The notes under the pieces were generated by a model. The model saw only the letters and a list, made by a program, of their open reading frames with translations. It ran no database searches and had not been told where the DNA came from. A stretch of DNA of 64,000 nt from Cupriavidus sp. EM10 (GTDB lineage Bacteria; Pseudomonadota; Gammaproteobacteria; Burkholderiales; Burkholderiaceae), in assembly GCF_018729255.1 (NCBI RefSeq), contig NZ_CP076060.1, positions 372,001 through 436,000 of the forward strand. Reading direction: 5' to 3'. Below are positions 44,555-54,071 of the stretch, one piece after another. Every line of letters starts with the position of its first letter. Position 1 is the first letter of the stretch. The translations under genes were made by a program, and so were the position numbers.

Positions 44555-46132
44555 ATGACCCGCCTGCTGCGTCTCTGCAAGATTATCTTCGTCATCCTGT
44601 ACTACGGGCTCGACGAGCTTGTGCTGTCCGGCTTCAAGAGCCGGCGCATCAAGTTCCTGGTGCGCGTGATCACCATCGGCCGCAAGCTGGACCAGCCGCG
44701 CGGCGAGCGCCTGCGCCTGGCGCTGACCACGCTGGGGCCGATTTTCGTCAAGTTCGGCCAGGTGCTGTCCACCCGGCGCGACCTGATGCCGCCCGATATC
44801 GCCGATGAACTGGCCAAGCTGCAGGACCAGGTGCCGCCGTTCGATTCGGCGGTGGCGGTGAAGATCATCGAGAAATCGCTCGGTCGGCCGCTGGCAGCGC
44901 TGTTCGAAAACTTCGAGCACCAGCCCGTGGCCAGTGCGTCCATCGCCCAGGTGCACTTCGCCACGCTGCGAGGCGGCCCCAGCCATGGCCGCGAGGTGGC
45001 CGTGAAGGTGCTGCGCCCCGGCATGCTGCCCGTGATCGACAGCGACCTGGCGCTGATGCGCGACATGGCCACGTGGCTGGAGCGCGTGTGGGTGGATGGC
45101 CGCCGCCTGAAGCCGCGCGAGGTGGTGGCCGAGTTCGACAAGTACCTGCACGACGAGCTGGACCTGATGATCGAGGCGGCCAACGCCAGCCAGCTGCGCC
45201 GCAACTTCGCCGACAGCGACCTGCTGTGCGTGCCCGAGGTGTTCTGGGACTGGTGTACCAGCACGGTCTTCACGATGGAGCGGATGCACGGCATCCCGAT
45301 CTCGCGCACCGAATCGCTGAAGGCGGCCGGCGTGGACATGCACAAGCTGGCCGAGGAAGGCGTCGAGATCTTCTTCACGCAGGTGTTCCGCGACGGCTTC
45401 TTCCACGCCGACATGCACCCGGGCAACATCCTGGTGTCGGTGCAGCCGGAGACGTTTGGCCGGTATATCGCGCTGGACTTCGGCATCGTCGGCGCGCTGT
45501 CCGAGTTCGACAAGAACTACCTGGCGCAGAACTTCATCGCCTTTTTCCGCCGCGACTACCACCGCGTGGCGCTGCTGCACGTGGAGTCGGGCTGGGTGCC
45601 GCCGGAGACACGTGTCGAGGAACTGGAATCGGCCGTGCGCGCCTGCTGCGAGCCGTATTTCGACAAGCCGCTGCGCGAGATCTCGCTGGGCATGGTGCTG
45701 ATGCGCCTGTTCCAGACGTCGCGCCGGTTCAACGTCGAGATCCAGCCGCAGCTGGTGTTGCTGCAGAAGACGCTGCTCAATATCGAGGGCCTGGGGCGCC
45801 AGCTGGACCCCGATCTCGATCTCTGGAAGACCGCCAAGCCGTTCCTGGAGCGCTGGATGTACGAGCAGGTCGGCTGGCAGGGTGCCTGGGAACGCGTCAA
45901 GGTCGAGGCGCCGCAATGGGCCAAGATGCTGCCCGACTTCCCGCGCCTGGCGCACCAGTTCCTGGAGCGCCGCGCGCTGTTGAACAACGGCGAGCAGGAG
46001 CGGCTGCTGACCCAGCTGGTGCACGAGCAGCGCCGTACCAACCGGCGGCTCTCCACCGCGCTGATGCTGATGGGCGGGTTCCTGGCGGGGATCGTGATCG
46101 TCCAGGCGCTGGCCTGGGCGGGGTACTGGTAA
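44555..46132 (+). CDS. ubiB: Ubiquinone biosynthesis regulatory kinase-like protein UbiB
   Basis: The 525-residue atypical kinase/ATPase of the ABC1/ADCK family has the KxGQ motif ([17 protein letters not shown], about residues 64-80), an Ala-rich loop ([12 protein letters not shown]) and catalytic-loop residues in [12 protein letters not shown] and [10 protein letters not shown]. Two C-terminal membrane segments (about 487-525) anchor it. It is required for ubiquinone synthesis, probably by extracting lipid precursors from the membrane. Length is close to E. coli UbiB (546). Confidence 0.95.
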   Translation: MTRLLRLCKIIFVILYYGLDELVLSGFKSRRIKFLVRVITIGRKLDQPRGERLRLALTTLGPIFVKFGQVLSTRRDLMPPDIADELAKLQDQVPPFDSAVAVKIIEKSLGRPLAALFENFEHQPVASASIAQVHFATLRGGPSHGREVAVKVLRPGMLPVIDSDLALMRDMATWLERVWVDGRRLKPREVVAEFDKYLHDELDLMIEAANASQLRRNFADSDLLCVPEVFWDWCTSTVFTMERMHGIPISRTESLKAAGVDMHKLAEEGVEIFFTQVFRDGFFHADMHPGNILVSVQPETFGRYIALDFGIVGALSEFDKNYLAQNFIAFFRRDYHRVALLHVESGWVPPETRVEELESAVRACCEPYFDKPLREISLGMVLMRLFQTSRRFNVEIQPQLVLLQKTLLNIEGLGRQLDPDLDLWKTAKPFLERWMYEQVGWQGAWERVKVEAPQWAKMLPDFPRLAHQFLERRALLNNGEQERLLTQLVHEQRRTNRRLSTALMLMGGFLAGIVIVQALAWAGYW

Positions 46133-46256
46133 GCCGCGGCAAGGTCGCAGCAAGCCCGGCCAGATGCCGTGCGCCCCACGCTGCACCGAGCCGGTGCGAG
46201 TGTGGGCATTTGACCGCGCCCCGGGGAATTTTTTCTTGCCGGGGAGTCTGCGTCGC

Positions 46257-46429
46257 TATAATCCGCGTTTTGATTCGGCTACGACCGCCTATGCCCCCTC
46301 CCGGGCGCCCGCGGCCCCGACCGATGAATTGGACTCCGGGCGGAGTCGGCCTGGCGGTTCCAGGCATCCGGCCGGCATTCGGTTTTTCGCCACCAGGGCA
46401 CTTCTGGCTATTTGGGATAGGGCAGCGGC
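46257..46429 (+). promoter_or_regulatory. Promoter and structured leader of the symporter gene
   Basis: A perfect -10 box TATAAT lies at 46257-46262, with TTGCCG 15 bp upstream as a poor -35. The expected leader of about 160 bases holds consecutive hairpins: GACTCC-GGGC-GGAGTC, then CCTGG-CGGTT-CCAGG, then CCGGCCGG. No known riboswitch was recognised. The rest of the gap (46133-46256) shows nothing else clear. Confidence 0.45.
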
Positions 46430-47866
46430 ATGCTGATCTGGTTCGTCATCATCTATTGGGTTATCTCGGTCGGCATCGGCCTGTGGGCGGCGCTGCGCGT
46501 CAAGGGCACCGCCGACTTCGCCGTCGCGGGTCGCAGCCTGCCGTTCTACATCGTCACCGCCACGGTCTTCGCCACATGGTTCGGCTCTGAAACCGTGCTC
46601 GGCATCCCGGCCGTCTTCCTCAAGGAAGGCCTGTCGGGCGTGGTGTCCGACCCCTTCGGTTCGTCGCTCTGCCTGATCCTGGTGGGCCTGTTCTTTGCCC
46701 GGCCGCTGTACCGGATGAACCTGCTGACGATCGGCGACTACTATCACAACCGCTATGGCCGGCTGGCCGAAGTGCTGACCACGCTGTGCATCGTGGTGTC
46801 GTACCTGGGCTGGGTGGCGGCGCAGATCAAGGCGCTGGGGCTGGTGTTCTATACCGTGTCGGACGGCGCGCTGTCGCAGGAGGCCGGCATGATGATCGGC
46901 GCGGCCAGCGTGCTGGTCTATACGCTGTTCGGCGGGATGTGGTCGGTGGCCGTGACCGACTTCATCCAGATGATCATCATCGTGATCGGCATGCTCTACA
47001 TCGGCTACGAAGTCAGCGGGCAGGCCGGCGGCGTGACCGCCGTGGTGTCGCATGCGGCGGCCGCCGGCAAGTTCGAATTCCTGCCGTCGCTCGACCTGGT
47101 GCAGATCATCGGGTTTGCGGCGGCGCTGTTTACGATGATGCTGGGCTCGATTCCGCAGCAGGACGTGTTCCAGCGGGTGACGTCGTCGAAAACCGAGCAG
47201 ATCGCCGGGCGGGCCTCGGTGCTGGGCGGCGTGCTGTACTTCTTCTTTGCCTTTATCCCGATGTTCCTGGCCTACTCGGCCACGCTGATCGACCCGCAGA
47301 TGGTCGAGAAGTACATCAATTCGGATTCGCAGCTGATCCTGCCGCAACTGATCCTGAACCACGCGCCGATGTTCGCGCAGGTGATGTTCTTCGGCGCGCT
47401 GCTGTCGGCCATCAAGAGCTGTGCTTCGGCCACGCTGCTGGCGCCGTCGGTGACGTTTGCGGAGAACATCCTGCGCCCGTATTTCCGCCATTTGAGCGAC
47501 AAGCAGTTCCTCCGGGTGATGCAGGCGGTGGTGCTGGTCTTCACCACGCTGGTGACGCTGTTCGCGCTCAATTCGCACCTGTCGATTTTCCACATGGTGG
47601 AAAACGCCTACAAGGTGACGCTGGTGTCGGCCTTCGTGCCGCTGGCCTTCGGCCTGTTCTGGAAGCCGGCCACGCGGCAGGGCGGCCTGCTGGCCATCGT
47701 GCTGGGGCTGAGCTCGTGGCTGACGTGCGAAGTCGGCTTTGCCGGCGCTACCGTGCCGCCGCAGATGGTGGGCCTGATGTTCTCGATCGGCGGCATGGTG
47801 TTCGGTTCGCTGCTGCCGCAGTGGATCAGCGACCGGCCGCCCGTCCGAGAAGTGCATATTGCATAA
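46430..47866 (+). CDS. Sodium:solute symporter family protein
   Basis: The 478-residue inner-membrane protein has about 13 predicted membrane segments and the SSS-family core: RSLPFYIVTATVFATWFGSE near residue 35 and later AVTDFIQMIIIVIGML. Family members co-transport Na+ with sugars, amino acids, vitamins, acetate or proline. The substrate is not readable here. No transporter-linked enzyme is adjacent. The start lies after a long leader containing several hairpins. Confidence 0.88.
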   Translation: MLIWFVIIYWVISVGIGLWAALRVKGTADFAVAGRSLPFYIVTATVFATWFGSETVLGIPAVFLKEGLSGVVSDPFGSSLCLILVGLFFARPLYRMNLLTIGDYYHNRYGRLAEVLTTLCIVVSYLGWVAAQIKALGLVFYTVSDGALSQEAGMMIGAASVLVYTLFGGMWSVAVTDFIQMIIIVIGMLYIGYEVSGQAGGVTAVVSHAAAAGKFEFLPSLDLVQIIGFAAALFTMMLGSIPQQDVFQRVTSSKTEQIAGRASVLGGVLYFFFAFIPMFLAYSATLIDPQMVEKYINSDSQLILPQLILNHAPMFAQVMFFGALLSAIKSCASATLLAPSVTFAENILRPYFRHLSDKQFLRVMQAVVLVFTTLVTLFALNSHLSIFHMVENAYKVTLVSAFVPLAFGLFWKPATRQGGLLAIVLGLSSWLTCEVGFAGATVPPQMVGLMFSIGGMVFGSLLPQWISDRPPVREVHIA

Positions 47867-48062
47867 CTTTTAAGCTTTCGTGCGAAATCGTGACGATTAC
47901 GCCCCCGAATGCCTCCATTTCCTGCCGGTAGCCGCCCCGCCAACGGTTTATAATCAGCGGCTTTGCATTGCCGCACGGGTATATTTTCCGGCGCGGCCCT
48001 TGTCGATCGGACGGGGCGCTGCCATCTACCCGCTTTACCGTCTCAGATTCCACGAAAGAACC

Positions 48063-48371
48063 ATGCCGATCTATGCCTACCGTTGCGACGCCTGCGGCCA
48101 CGGGCGCGATGTGCTGCAGAAAATGAGCGATGCCCCGCTCACGGACTGCCCATCCTGCGGCACCGCCGGAACCTTCAAGAAGCAACTGACTGCAGCCGGC
48201 TTCCAGCTCAAGGGCTCGGGCTGGTACGTGACCGACTTCCGTGGCGGCAGCGGCGGCGCCAGTGCCCCGGCCAGCGCGCCGGCAGCCGATGCCCCGTCGA
48301 CGGCTCCGGCCGCTCCGGCCGGAGCACCGGCACCGGCGGCACCGGCCACGCCGGCCGCCGGCAGCAACTGA
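48063..48371 (+). CDS. FmdB-family zinc-ribbon protein
   Basis: The 102-residue product starts MPIYAYRCDACG and has a four-cysteine zinc ribbon (C8, C11, C29, C32), typical of FmdB regulators. The last 35 residues are an Ala/Pro-rich low-complexity tail. A TATAAT box lies 109 bp upstream (47949-47954) in a 196-bp gap that holds little else. It directly precedes a DUF502 gene and aspS; this order is common in beta-proteobacteria. Function is unknown; a role in protein or RNA binding is only inferred. Confidence 0.87.
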   Translation: MPIYAYRCDACGHGRDVLQKMSDAPLTDCPSCGTAGTFKKQLTAAGFQLKGSGWYVTDFRGGSGGASAPASAPAADAPSTAPAAPAGAPAPAAPATPAAGSN

Positions 48372-48384
48372 CGCCAGGCACCCC

Positions 48385-49077
48385 GTGGCTACCAAGAAAA
48401 CGTCTGCCATCAAGACCTGGTTCCTGACCGGTCTGCTCGTGCTCGTGCCGCTGGGCATCACACTGTGGGTGCTCAACCTGATCATCGGCACGATGGACCA
48501 GAGCATGGCGCTGCTGCCGCTGGCGTGGCAGCCGGAGAGCCTGTTCGGGCGCCGCATCCCGGGCCTGGGCGCGATCCTGACCCTGCTCTTCATCCTGCTG
48601 GTGGGCGTGCTGACGCACAACTTCATCGGCCAGCGCCTGGTGCGCTGGTGGGAAGCGCTGCTGGGCCATATCCCGGTGGTGGGCCCGATCTACACCAGCG
48701 TGAAGCAGGTGTCGGACACGCTGCTGTCGTCCTCGGGCAATGCGTTCCGCAAGGCGCTGCTGGTGCAGTATCCGCGCGAAGGGTCGTGGACGATCGCATT
48801 TCTGACCGGGCGCCCGGGCGGAGACGTGCAAAATCACCTCCAAGGCGAATACGTCAGCGTGTACGTGCCGACGACGCCGAACCCGACTTCGGGCTTCTTC
48901 CTGATGATGCCGAAGGCAGACACCATCGAGCTGGACATGACCGTCGACGCGGCGCTGAAGTACATCGTGTCGATGGGCGTGGTGGCCCCGACCGACCTGC
49001 CGCGCCGCACCGGCGATGTCCGAGCGGACGAAGCCGTGCTGGTTGCCGACGAAGTCGCCGACACCCATACCAACTGA
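48385..49077 (+). CDS. DUF502 membrane protein
   Basis: The 230-residue product starts at a GTG (48385) and has two membrane segments (about residues 10-35 and 60-85) with the family pattern [20 protein letters not shown], then a soluble domain with [19 protein letters not shown]502 proteins are widespread in beta- and delta-proteobacteria with no assigned function. It lies 13 bp after the zinc-ribbon gene and 47 bp before aspS. The upstream open frame to 48241 overlaps the fmdB-type gene and is not used. Confidence 0.85.
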   Translation: MATKKTSAIKTWFLTGLLVLVPLGITLWVLNLIIGTMDQSMALLPLAWQPESLFGRRIPGLGAILTLLFILLVGVLTHNFIGQRLVRWWEALLGHIPVVGPIYTSVKQVSDTLLSSSGNAFRKALLVQYPREGSWTIAFLTGRPGGDVQNHLQGEYVSVYVPTTPNPTSGFFLMMPKADTIELDMTVDAALKYIVSMGVVAPTDLPRRTGDVRADEAVLVADEVADTHTN

Positions 49078-49124
49078 TTTGCGCGCGGCTGCCTGGCGGC
49101 CGCGCTTTACAGGGACTTTCTCCT

Positions 49125-50933
49125 ATGTCTTCCATGCGTACACATTACTGCGGTCTGGTGACCGAACAACTGACCGGCCAGGAAGTGGCCCTGACGGGCT
49201 GGGTGCAGCGCCGTCGCGACCATGGCGGCGTGATCTTCGTCGACCTGCGCGACCGCGAAGGCCTGGTGCAGGTGGTGTGCGATCCGGACCGTCCGGAGAT
49301 GTTCAAGGCCGCGGAAGAAATCCGCAACGAATTCTGCATCCGCGTGGTGGGCAAGGTTCGCCCGCGCCCGGCCGGTACCGAGAATGCCAACCTGACCTCG
49401 GGCAAGATCGAGGTGCTGTGCCATGAGCTGACCGTGCTGAACCCGTCGGTCACGCCGCCGTTCCAGCTGGACGACGACAACCTGTCGGAAACCACCCGCC
49501 TGACGCACCGCGTGCTGGACCTGCGCCGTCCGCAGATGCAGTACAACCTGCGCCTGCGCTACAAGGTGGCGATGGAAGTGCGCAAGTACCTGGACGCGCA
49601 GGGCTTCATCGACATCGAGACCCCGATGCTGGGCAAGAGCACGCCCGAAGGCGCCCGCGACTACCTGGTGCCGTCGCGTGTGAATCCGGGCCACTTCTTC
49701 GCGCTGCCGCAGTCGCCGCAGATCTTCAAGCAGATGCTGATGGTCTCGGGCTTCGATCGCTACTACCAGATCACCAAGTGCTTCCGTGACGAGGACCTGC
49801 GCGCCGACCGCCAGCCCGAATTCACGCAGATCGACTGCGAAACGTCGTTCCTGACCGAACAGGAGATCCGTGACCTGTTCGAGGACATGATGCGCACCGT
49901 GTTCAAGAACGCCATCGACGTGGACCTGGTGTCCAAGTTCCCGGTGATGGAGTTCCGCGAAGCCATGGCCCGTTTCGGTTCGGACAAGCCGGACCTGCGC
50001 GTCAAGCTGGAATTCACCGAACTGACCGACGTCATGAAGGACGTCGATTTCAAGGTCTTCTCTGGCCCGGCCAACAGCGACAACGGTCGCGTGGTGGGCC
50101 TGCGCGTGCCGGGCGGCAGCGCGATCTCGCGCGGCGAAATCGACGCCTACACCCAGTTCGTGGCGATCTACGGCGCCAAGGGCCTGGCCTGGATCAAGGT
50201 CAACGAAGTGGCCAAGGGCCGTGACGGCCTGCAGTCGCCGATCGTGAAGAACCTGCACGACGCCGCGATCAACGAGATCCTGAAGCGCACCGAAGCCCAG
50301 GACGGCGACATCATCTTCTTTGGCGCCGACAAGGCCAAGGTGGTTAACGACGCCATCGGCGCGCTGCGCCTGAAGATCGGCCATTCGGAATTCGGCAAGA
50401 GCACCGGCCTGTTCGAGGACACCTGGAAGCCGCTGTGGGTGATCGACTTCCCGATGTTCGAGTACGACGAGGAAGATGCCCGCTGGGTGGCCATGCACCA
50501 CCCGTTCACGAGCCCCAAGGACGAGCACCTGCAGTACCTGGAAACGGACCCTGGCAAGTGCATCGCCAAGGCCTACGACATGGTGCTGAACGGCTGGGAA
50601 ATGGGCGGCGGCTCGGTGCGTATCTACCGCGAGGATGTGCAGAGCAAGGTGTTCCGCGCGCTGAAGATCGGCGACGAGGAAGCGCGTGCCAAGTTCGGCT
50701 ACCTGCTCGACGCACTGCAGTATGGTGCGCCGCCGCACGGCGGCCTGGCCTTCGGCCTGGACCGCATCGTGACGATGATGGCCGGCGCCGATTCGATCCG
50801 CGACGTGATCGCCTTCCCGAAGACGCAGCGCGCCCAGGACCTGCTGACCCAGGCCCCGAGCTCCGTCGACGAGAAGCAATTGCGCGAGCTGCATATCCGC
50901 CTGCGCGCGCAAGAGCCGAAGACGACTTCCTGA
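49125..50933 (+). CDS. aspS: Aspartyl-tRNA synthetase
   Basis: The 602-residue class II synthetase has an N-terminal OB-fold anticodon-binding domain (about residues 1-110; [20 protein letters not shown]), motif 2 [18 protein letters not shown] (about 220-237), a bacterial GAD insertion (about 305-410) and motif 3 [15 protein letters not shown] (about 539-553). Length fits bacterial AspS (590-600). It charges tRNA-Asp. The ATG at 49125 follows AGGGACTTTCTCCT. A terminator follows the stop. Confidence 0.97.
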   Translation: MSSMRTHYCGLVTEQLTGQEVALTGWVQRRRDHGGVIFVDLRDREGLVQVVCDPDRPEMFKAAEEIRNEFCIRVVGKVRPRPAGTENANLTSGKIEVLCHELTVLNPSVTPPFQLDDDNLSETTRLTHRVLDLRRPQMQYNLRLRYKVAMEVRKYLDAQGFIDIETPMLGKSTPEGARDYLVPSRVNPGHFFALPQSPQIFKQMLMVSGFDRYYQITKCFRDEDLRADRQPEFTQIDCETSFLTEQEIRDLFEDMMRTVFKNAIDVDLVSKFPVMEFREAMARFGSDKPDLRVKLEFTELTDVMKDVDFKVFSGPANSDNGRVVGLRVPGGSAISRGEIDAYTQFVAIYGAKGLAWIKVNEVAKGRDGLQSPIVKNLHDAAINEILKRTEAQDGDIIFFGADKAKVVNDAIGALRLKIGHSEFGKSTGLFEDTWKPLWVIDFPMFEYDEEDARWVAMHHPFTSPKDEHLQYLETDPGKCIAKAYDMVLNGWEMGGGSVRIYREDVQSKVFRALKIGDEEARAKFGYLLDALQYGAPPHGGLAFGLDRIVTMMAGADSIRDVIAFPKTQRAQDLLTQAPSSVDEKQLRELHIRLRAQEPKTTS

Positions 50934-50964
50934 TTCGTCGCCGGATCATTCCGGTTCCGATACG

Positions 50965-50992
50965 AAAAGCCGCGTTCAAGCGCGGCTTTTTT
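50965..50992 (+). terminator. Intrinsic terminator after aspS
   Basis: AAAGCCGCG and CGCGGCTTT form a 9-bp stem around TTCAAG, followed by TTTTG. It sits about 30 bp after the aspS stop. Confidence 0.85.
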
Positions 50993-51126
50993 GTTTTCGG
51001 CGCAAGGATGCGTTTCCATTTGTTACCACCCGGAACGAAGCCATCCCGGATGATGTCTTTCTGCCTGATGCGCGCGAAGCCAGCCCACCCGAAAGGCCGG
51101 TCGTGGCGCGGGAGGACAACACCAAA

Positions 51127-52089
51127 ATGCTGCAACTCGATACGGAAACGATCCGGGCCTTTGTGCTGGCCCATGCGGAAACCATCCTGACCTGGCTGGT
51201 GGCCGGGCTGCTCATGATGCTGCTGGCGCGCTTCGAGCTGCGCCGCGCGGTTCGCAAGTCGGCCCAGGCGATGTCGGAATCGGTGGCCACGACCGTGGCG
51301 GCCTGTGTGCCGGACATCGCCCATGCCGTACAGGGCGCGCAGCCGGTGCCGGATTACAGCCAGGGCATGCACGGCGAAGGGCCGGTGGCGGCGCAACGGG
51401 CCGATGCCTTGCGCAAGCTGGCGCTCGATACCGTGGCAACCGTCATGGCCCGTGGCCGCTGGCTGGAGGATGTCGGCAACCTGCGACTGGCCGAGGATGC
51501 ACTGCTGTCCGGCCGGCGTGCCGGCGGCGCGGACCCGCTGCTGGTGGTGGCGCCCCAGCCCGTGGTCCAGGCCTACCTGACCGCCCAACGCACGTTTGAC
51601 GACGAGGCCACGCGGCTGCAGACCCATCGGCGCGAGGCGCTGCGGCTGCAGGAAGCGTTGCAGCAGGTGAACGCCGAGGCGGCCCATGTCGAGCAGGAAA
51701 CGGCCAGCATCGTGATGCGTTTCGAACAGGTCAACGCCCAGGCCGCCCAAGGTGTGGAGGCGGGCGACTACCAGCGTTTCCTGATCCAGAAATACAACCA
51801 GCTTGGCATGCGCGAGAAGGAAATCGGCCAGGAACGCGCCGAACTGGCCGCCCAGGTGCGTGAAAGCACCGATGCGCTGGCCGAACATGCCCACGTGGCA
51901 TCGCGGCGCTATACCCAGGCGCTGACCCCGCTGATGCAGCAACTGCGCGCCGCCTGGGGACATGGCGATTCGCCCGAGGTCTTCGACACGTGGCTGAACG
52001 GCACGCCCGGCACGGGCCCCGAGGGTGCTGGCAGCCCCGGCGGCCACTACCTGACGCCCCGGCCATCGGGCGAGCAGACTGCCGCCTGA
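51127..52089 (+). CDS. Uncharacterised single-pass membrane protein with coiled coil
   Basis: I do not recognise this 320-residue protein. One N-terminal membrane segment (about residues 18-34, LTWLVAGLLMMLLA) is followed by a charged juxtamembrane stretch, a middle domain (about 80-160) and a long helical region rich in Gln, Glu and Ala (about 165-250) that looks like a coiled coil. The C-terminus is Gly/Pro-rich. Topology suggests a cytoplasmic coiled coil anchored in the inner membrane. The ATG at 51127 follows GGGAGG by about 13 bp; a GTG at 51103 in the same frame is the alternative. It has its own transcription unit between the aspS terminator and nudB. Confidence 0.7.
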   Translation: MLQLDTETIRAFVLAHAETILTWLVAGLLMMLLARFELRRAVRKSAQAMSESVATTVAACVPDIAHAVQGAQPVPDYSQGMHGEGPVAAQRADALRKLALDTVATVMARGRWLEDVGNLRLAEDALLSGRRAGGADPLLVVAPQPVVQAYLTAQRTFDDEATRLQTHRREALRLQEALQQVNAEAAHVEQETASIVMRFEQVNAQAAQGVEAGDYQRFLIQKYNQLGMREKEIGQERAELAAQVRESTDALAEHAHVASRRYTQALTPLMQQLRAAWGHGDSPEVFDTWLNGTPGTGPEGAGSPGGHYLTPRPSGEQTAA

Positions 52090-52174
52090 TTCCACATCGC
52101 GGTATTCAGACAGCGGAGGACGCCGAAGCTGGCGCCGCTGCGCTATGCTTGGGGTCTGTTGCCTCCACCGCCCC

Positions 52175-52663
52175 ATGCGCTACAAGATTCCCGAATCTGT
52201 GCTGGTCGTCATCCATACGCCAGACCTGCAAGTCCTGTTGATCGAGCGTGCCGACCGGCCAGGCTTCTGGCAATCGGTCACGGGCAGCCTTGATGCCGAA
52301 GACGAGCCGCTGGCGGCCACGGCCGCGCGCGAAGTGGCCGAGGAAACCGGCATCGTGGCCAGCCGCTACCAGCTGACCGACTGGCAGCATACGATCGACT
52401 ACGAAATCTATCCCCAGTGGCGCCATCGGTATGCGCCCGGCGTCACGCGGAATACCGAGCACTGGTTCGGGCTGTGCGTGCCCGAGCCGTTGCCGGTGAC
52501 GCTGGCGCCGCGCGAGCACCTGCAGTTCGAATGGCTGCCCTGGCAGGCGGCTGCCGCACGCTGCTTTTCGAGCAGCAATGCCGAGGCGGTGCGCCAGCTT
52601 GCCTGGCGCATGGCGGGCGCACAAAGCGTGGAAGCGGGCGCCGAACGCGGAGTGGCATCATGA
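52175..52663 (+). CDS. nudB: Dihydroneopterin triphosphate diphosphatase NudB
   Basis: The 162-residue Nudix hydrolase removes pyrophosphate from dihydroneopterin triphosphate in folate synthesis. The Nudix box reads GSLDAEDEPLAATAAREVAE then ETGI. It has one residue more than the strict consensus between G and E, a spacing I recall for beta-proteobacterial NudB. The NudB-type FWQSVTGS precedes it. Its stop overlaps the start of the next gene (ATGA), so the EEP phosphatase is coupled to it. Confidence 0.88.
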   Translation: MRYKIPESVLVVIHTPDLQVLLIERADRPGFWQSVTGSLDAEDEPLAATAAREVAEETGIVASRYQLTDWQHTIDYEIYPQWRHRYAPGVTRNTEHWFGLCVPEPLPVTLAPREHLQFEWLPWQAAAARCFSSSNAEAVRQLAWRMAGAQSVEAGAERGVAS

Positions 52664-53415
52664 AACTGCGCGTGGTGACCTACAACATCCACAAGGGCGT
52701 GAAAGGTTTCAGCGGCAAGCCGCGCATCCAGAGCGTACGCACGGGCCTGCAGTCGATGGACGCCGATATCGTGTTCCTGCAGGAAGTGCAGGACCGCAAC
52801 GACCGCCTGATTGCCGCCGAACTGTTCGACCCCGACCATACCCAGCTCAACTACCTGGCCACCGACGCCTATCCGCATTCGGTCTACGGCCGCAACGCGG
52901 TGTACGAGCACGGGCACCACGGCAACGCCATCCTGTCGCGCCATCCGATCCTGATGTCGGAAAACCTTGATATTTCGGACCACCGCTTCGAGCAGCGCGG
53001 GCTGCTGCACGCAGTGGCGGATATCAATGGCGTCGAGGCGCACCTGATCTGCGTGCATTTCGGGCTGTTCGCCCGTAGCCGTGTGCGCCAGGCCAGCGCG
53101 CTGGTGGATCGGGTGCGGGCGGTGGTGCCAGACCACGCGCCGCTGGTGATCGCCGGCGACTTCAACGACTGGAACCACAAGCTCGATACGCGCATCTGCA
53201 ACACGTTGAATGCGAAGGAATCGGCCCATGCGAAGAACGGCCGCATCCATACCTTTCCGAGCCATATGCCGTGGTGGCAACTCGACCGCATCTACGTGCG
53301 TGGCTTCGAGATCGAGCGGACGCAGGCGCTGACGGGCCGCGAGTGGGCCGAGCGCTCCGACCACGTGCCGCTGATGGCTGAGCTGGCGCATCGCGTGGCC
53401 ATCCCGGAAGCCTGA
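52660..53415 (+). CDS. Endonuclease/exonuclease/phosphatase-family protein
   Basis: The 251-residue EEP-fold enzyme has the metal-site motifs TYNIHKG (about residues 6-12), FLQEVQDR, GDFNDWN (about 166-172) and SDHVPL (about 233-238). Relatives cleave phosphodiesters in nucleic acids, phosphoinositides or sphingolipids, and the order nudB-EEP-clsB is common near cardiolipin synthase genes. A role in membrane lipid turnover is possible but unproven. It overlaps nudB by 4 bp. Confidence 0.88.
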   Translation: MKLRVVTYNIHKGVKGFSGKPRIQSVRTGLQSMDADIVFLQEVQDRNDRLIAAELFDPDHTQLNYLATDAYPHSVYGRNAVYEHGHHGNAILSRHPILMSENLDISDHRFEQRGLLHAVADINGVEAHLICVHFGLFARSRVRQASALVDRVRAVVPDHAPLVIAGDFNDWNHKLDTRICNTLNAKESAHAKNGRIHTFPSHMPWWQLDRIYVRGFEIERTQALTGREWAERSDHVPLMAELAHRVAIPEA

Positions 53416-53440
53416 TGGCGGATGGCGATGCGCAAAACGA

Positions 53441-53466
53441 AAACGGCCCGCGAGGGCCGTTGTTTT
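53441..53466. terminator. Bidirectional terminator between the EEP gene and mobB
   Basis: AACGGCCC-GCGA-GGGCCGTT forms an 8-bp stem, flanked by AAAA on the left and TGTTTT on the right. It can therefore end transcription from both convergent genes; the mobB stop overlaps its right edge. Confidence 0.8.
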
Positions 53467-53978
53467 CAGTGTGACGCCAGGTAATCCCGGATCCAGCCGT
53501 AGATGGCGTCGGCGTCGGCCAGGTCGATGACGGGCAGCGTGGTCTGTCCGGCCACCGCCTCCATCGCGTCGGTCGCCACGGCCACTACGCCCGGCACCTC
53601 GGCCCAGAGCGGCGCCTTGCCATTGCCCGGGCGATAGATCTCCAGCTTCGGGAAATCGCTCCACTTGTAGCCTTCGACCATGACCAGGTCGGTGTCGGGC
53701 GGCAGCACCGCCAGCGCTTCGCCGATCTCCGGCGATGGCTTGTCTTCCGGGTAATGACGCATCAGCGTCAGGTGGCGGGCGCCGACCAGCACCACGTTCT
53801 CGCAGCCGCCCTGGCGCATGCGCCAGGAATCCTTGCCAGGCGTGTCCGGATCGAATCCGTGGTGCGTGTGCTTGATGCCGGCGACGCGCAGGCCGTCAGC
53901 CACGAACCGGGGGATCAACTGGTCCAGCAGCGTCGTCTTGCCGCTGCCCGATGAACCGGTGATACCGAATACCTTCAC
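53466..53978 (-). CDS. mobB: Molybdopterin-guanine dinucleotide biosynthesis protein MobB
   Basis: The 170-residue GTP-binding protein has a P-loop at about residues 8-15 (GSSGSGKTT), followed by HTHHGFDPDTPGKDSWR and MVEGYKWSDFPKLEIYR, all typical of MobB. It assists MobA in making the molybdopterin-guanine dinucleotide cofactor. I start at a GTG at 53978, with AGGGAAAG upstream; a GTG at 54002 would add eight residues. The gene stands far from the cox-type hydroxylase cluster, which is thought to use the cytosine form of the cofactor. Confidence 0.88.
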   Translation of the reverse strand: MKVFGITGSSGSGKTTLLDQLIPRFVADGLRVAGIKHTHHGFDPDTPGKDSWRMRQGGCENVVLVGARHLTLMRHYPEDKPSPEIGEALAVLPPDTDLVMVEGYKWSDFPKLEIYRPGNGKAPLWAEVPGVVAVATDAMEAVAGQTTLPVIDLADADAIYGWIRDYLASH

Positions 53979-54071
53979 AATGCTTTCCCTGTTGGGCGTC
54001 ACAATGTCCCGACAATAGCAGAGTTCGGCCGGGCCATGTGCAGGAGCCGCCCGTTGGCCGATAATCGAGCC

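Noticed and set aside
47949..47954. TATAAT before the FmdB-type gene as a full promoter
   Set aside because: The -10 is perfect but no -35 lies at a suitable distance, so only the -10 is mentioned in the gene entry.
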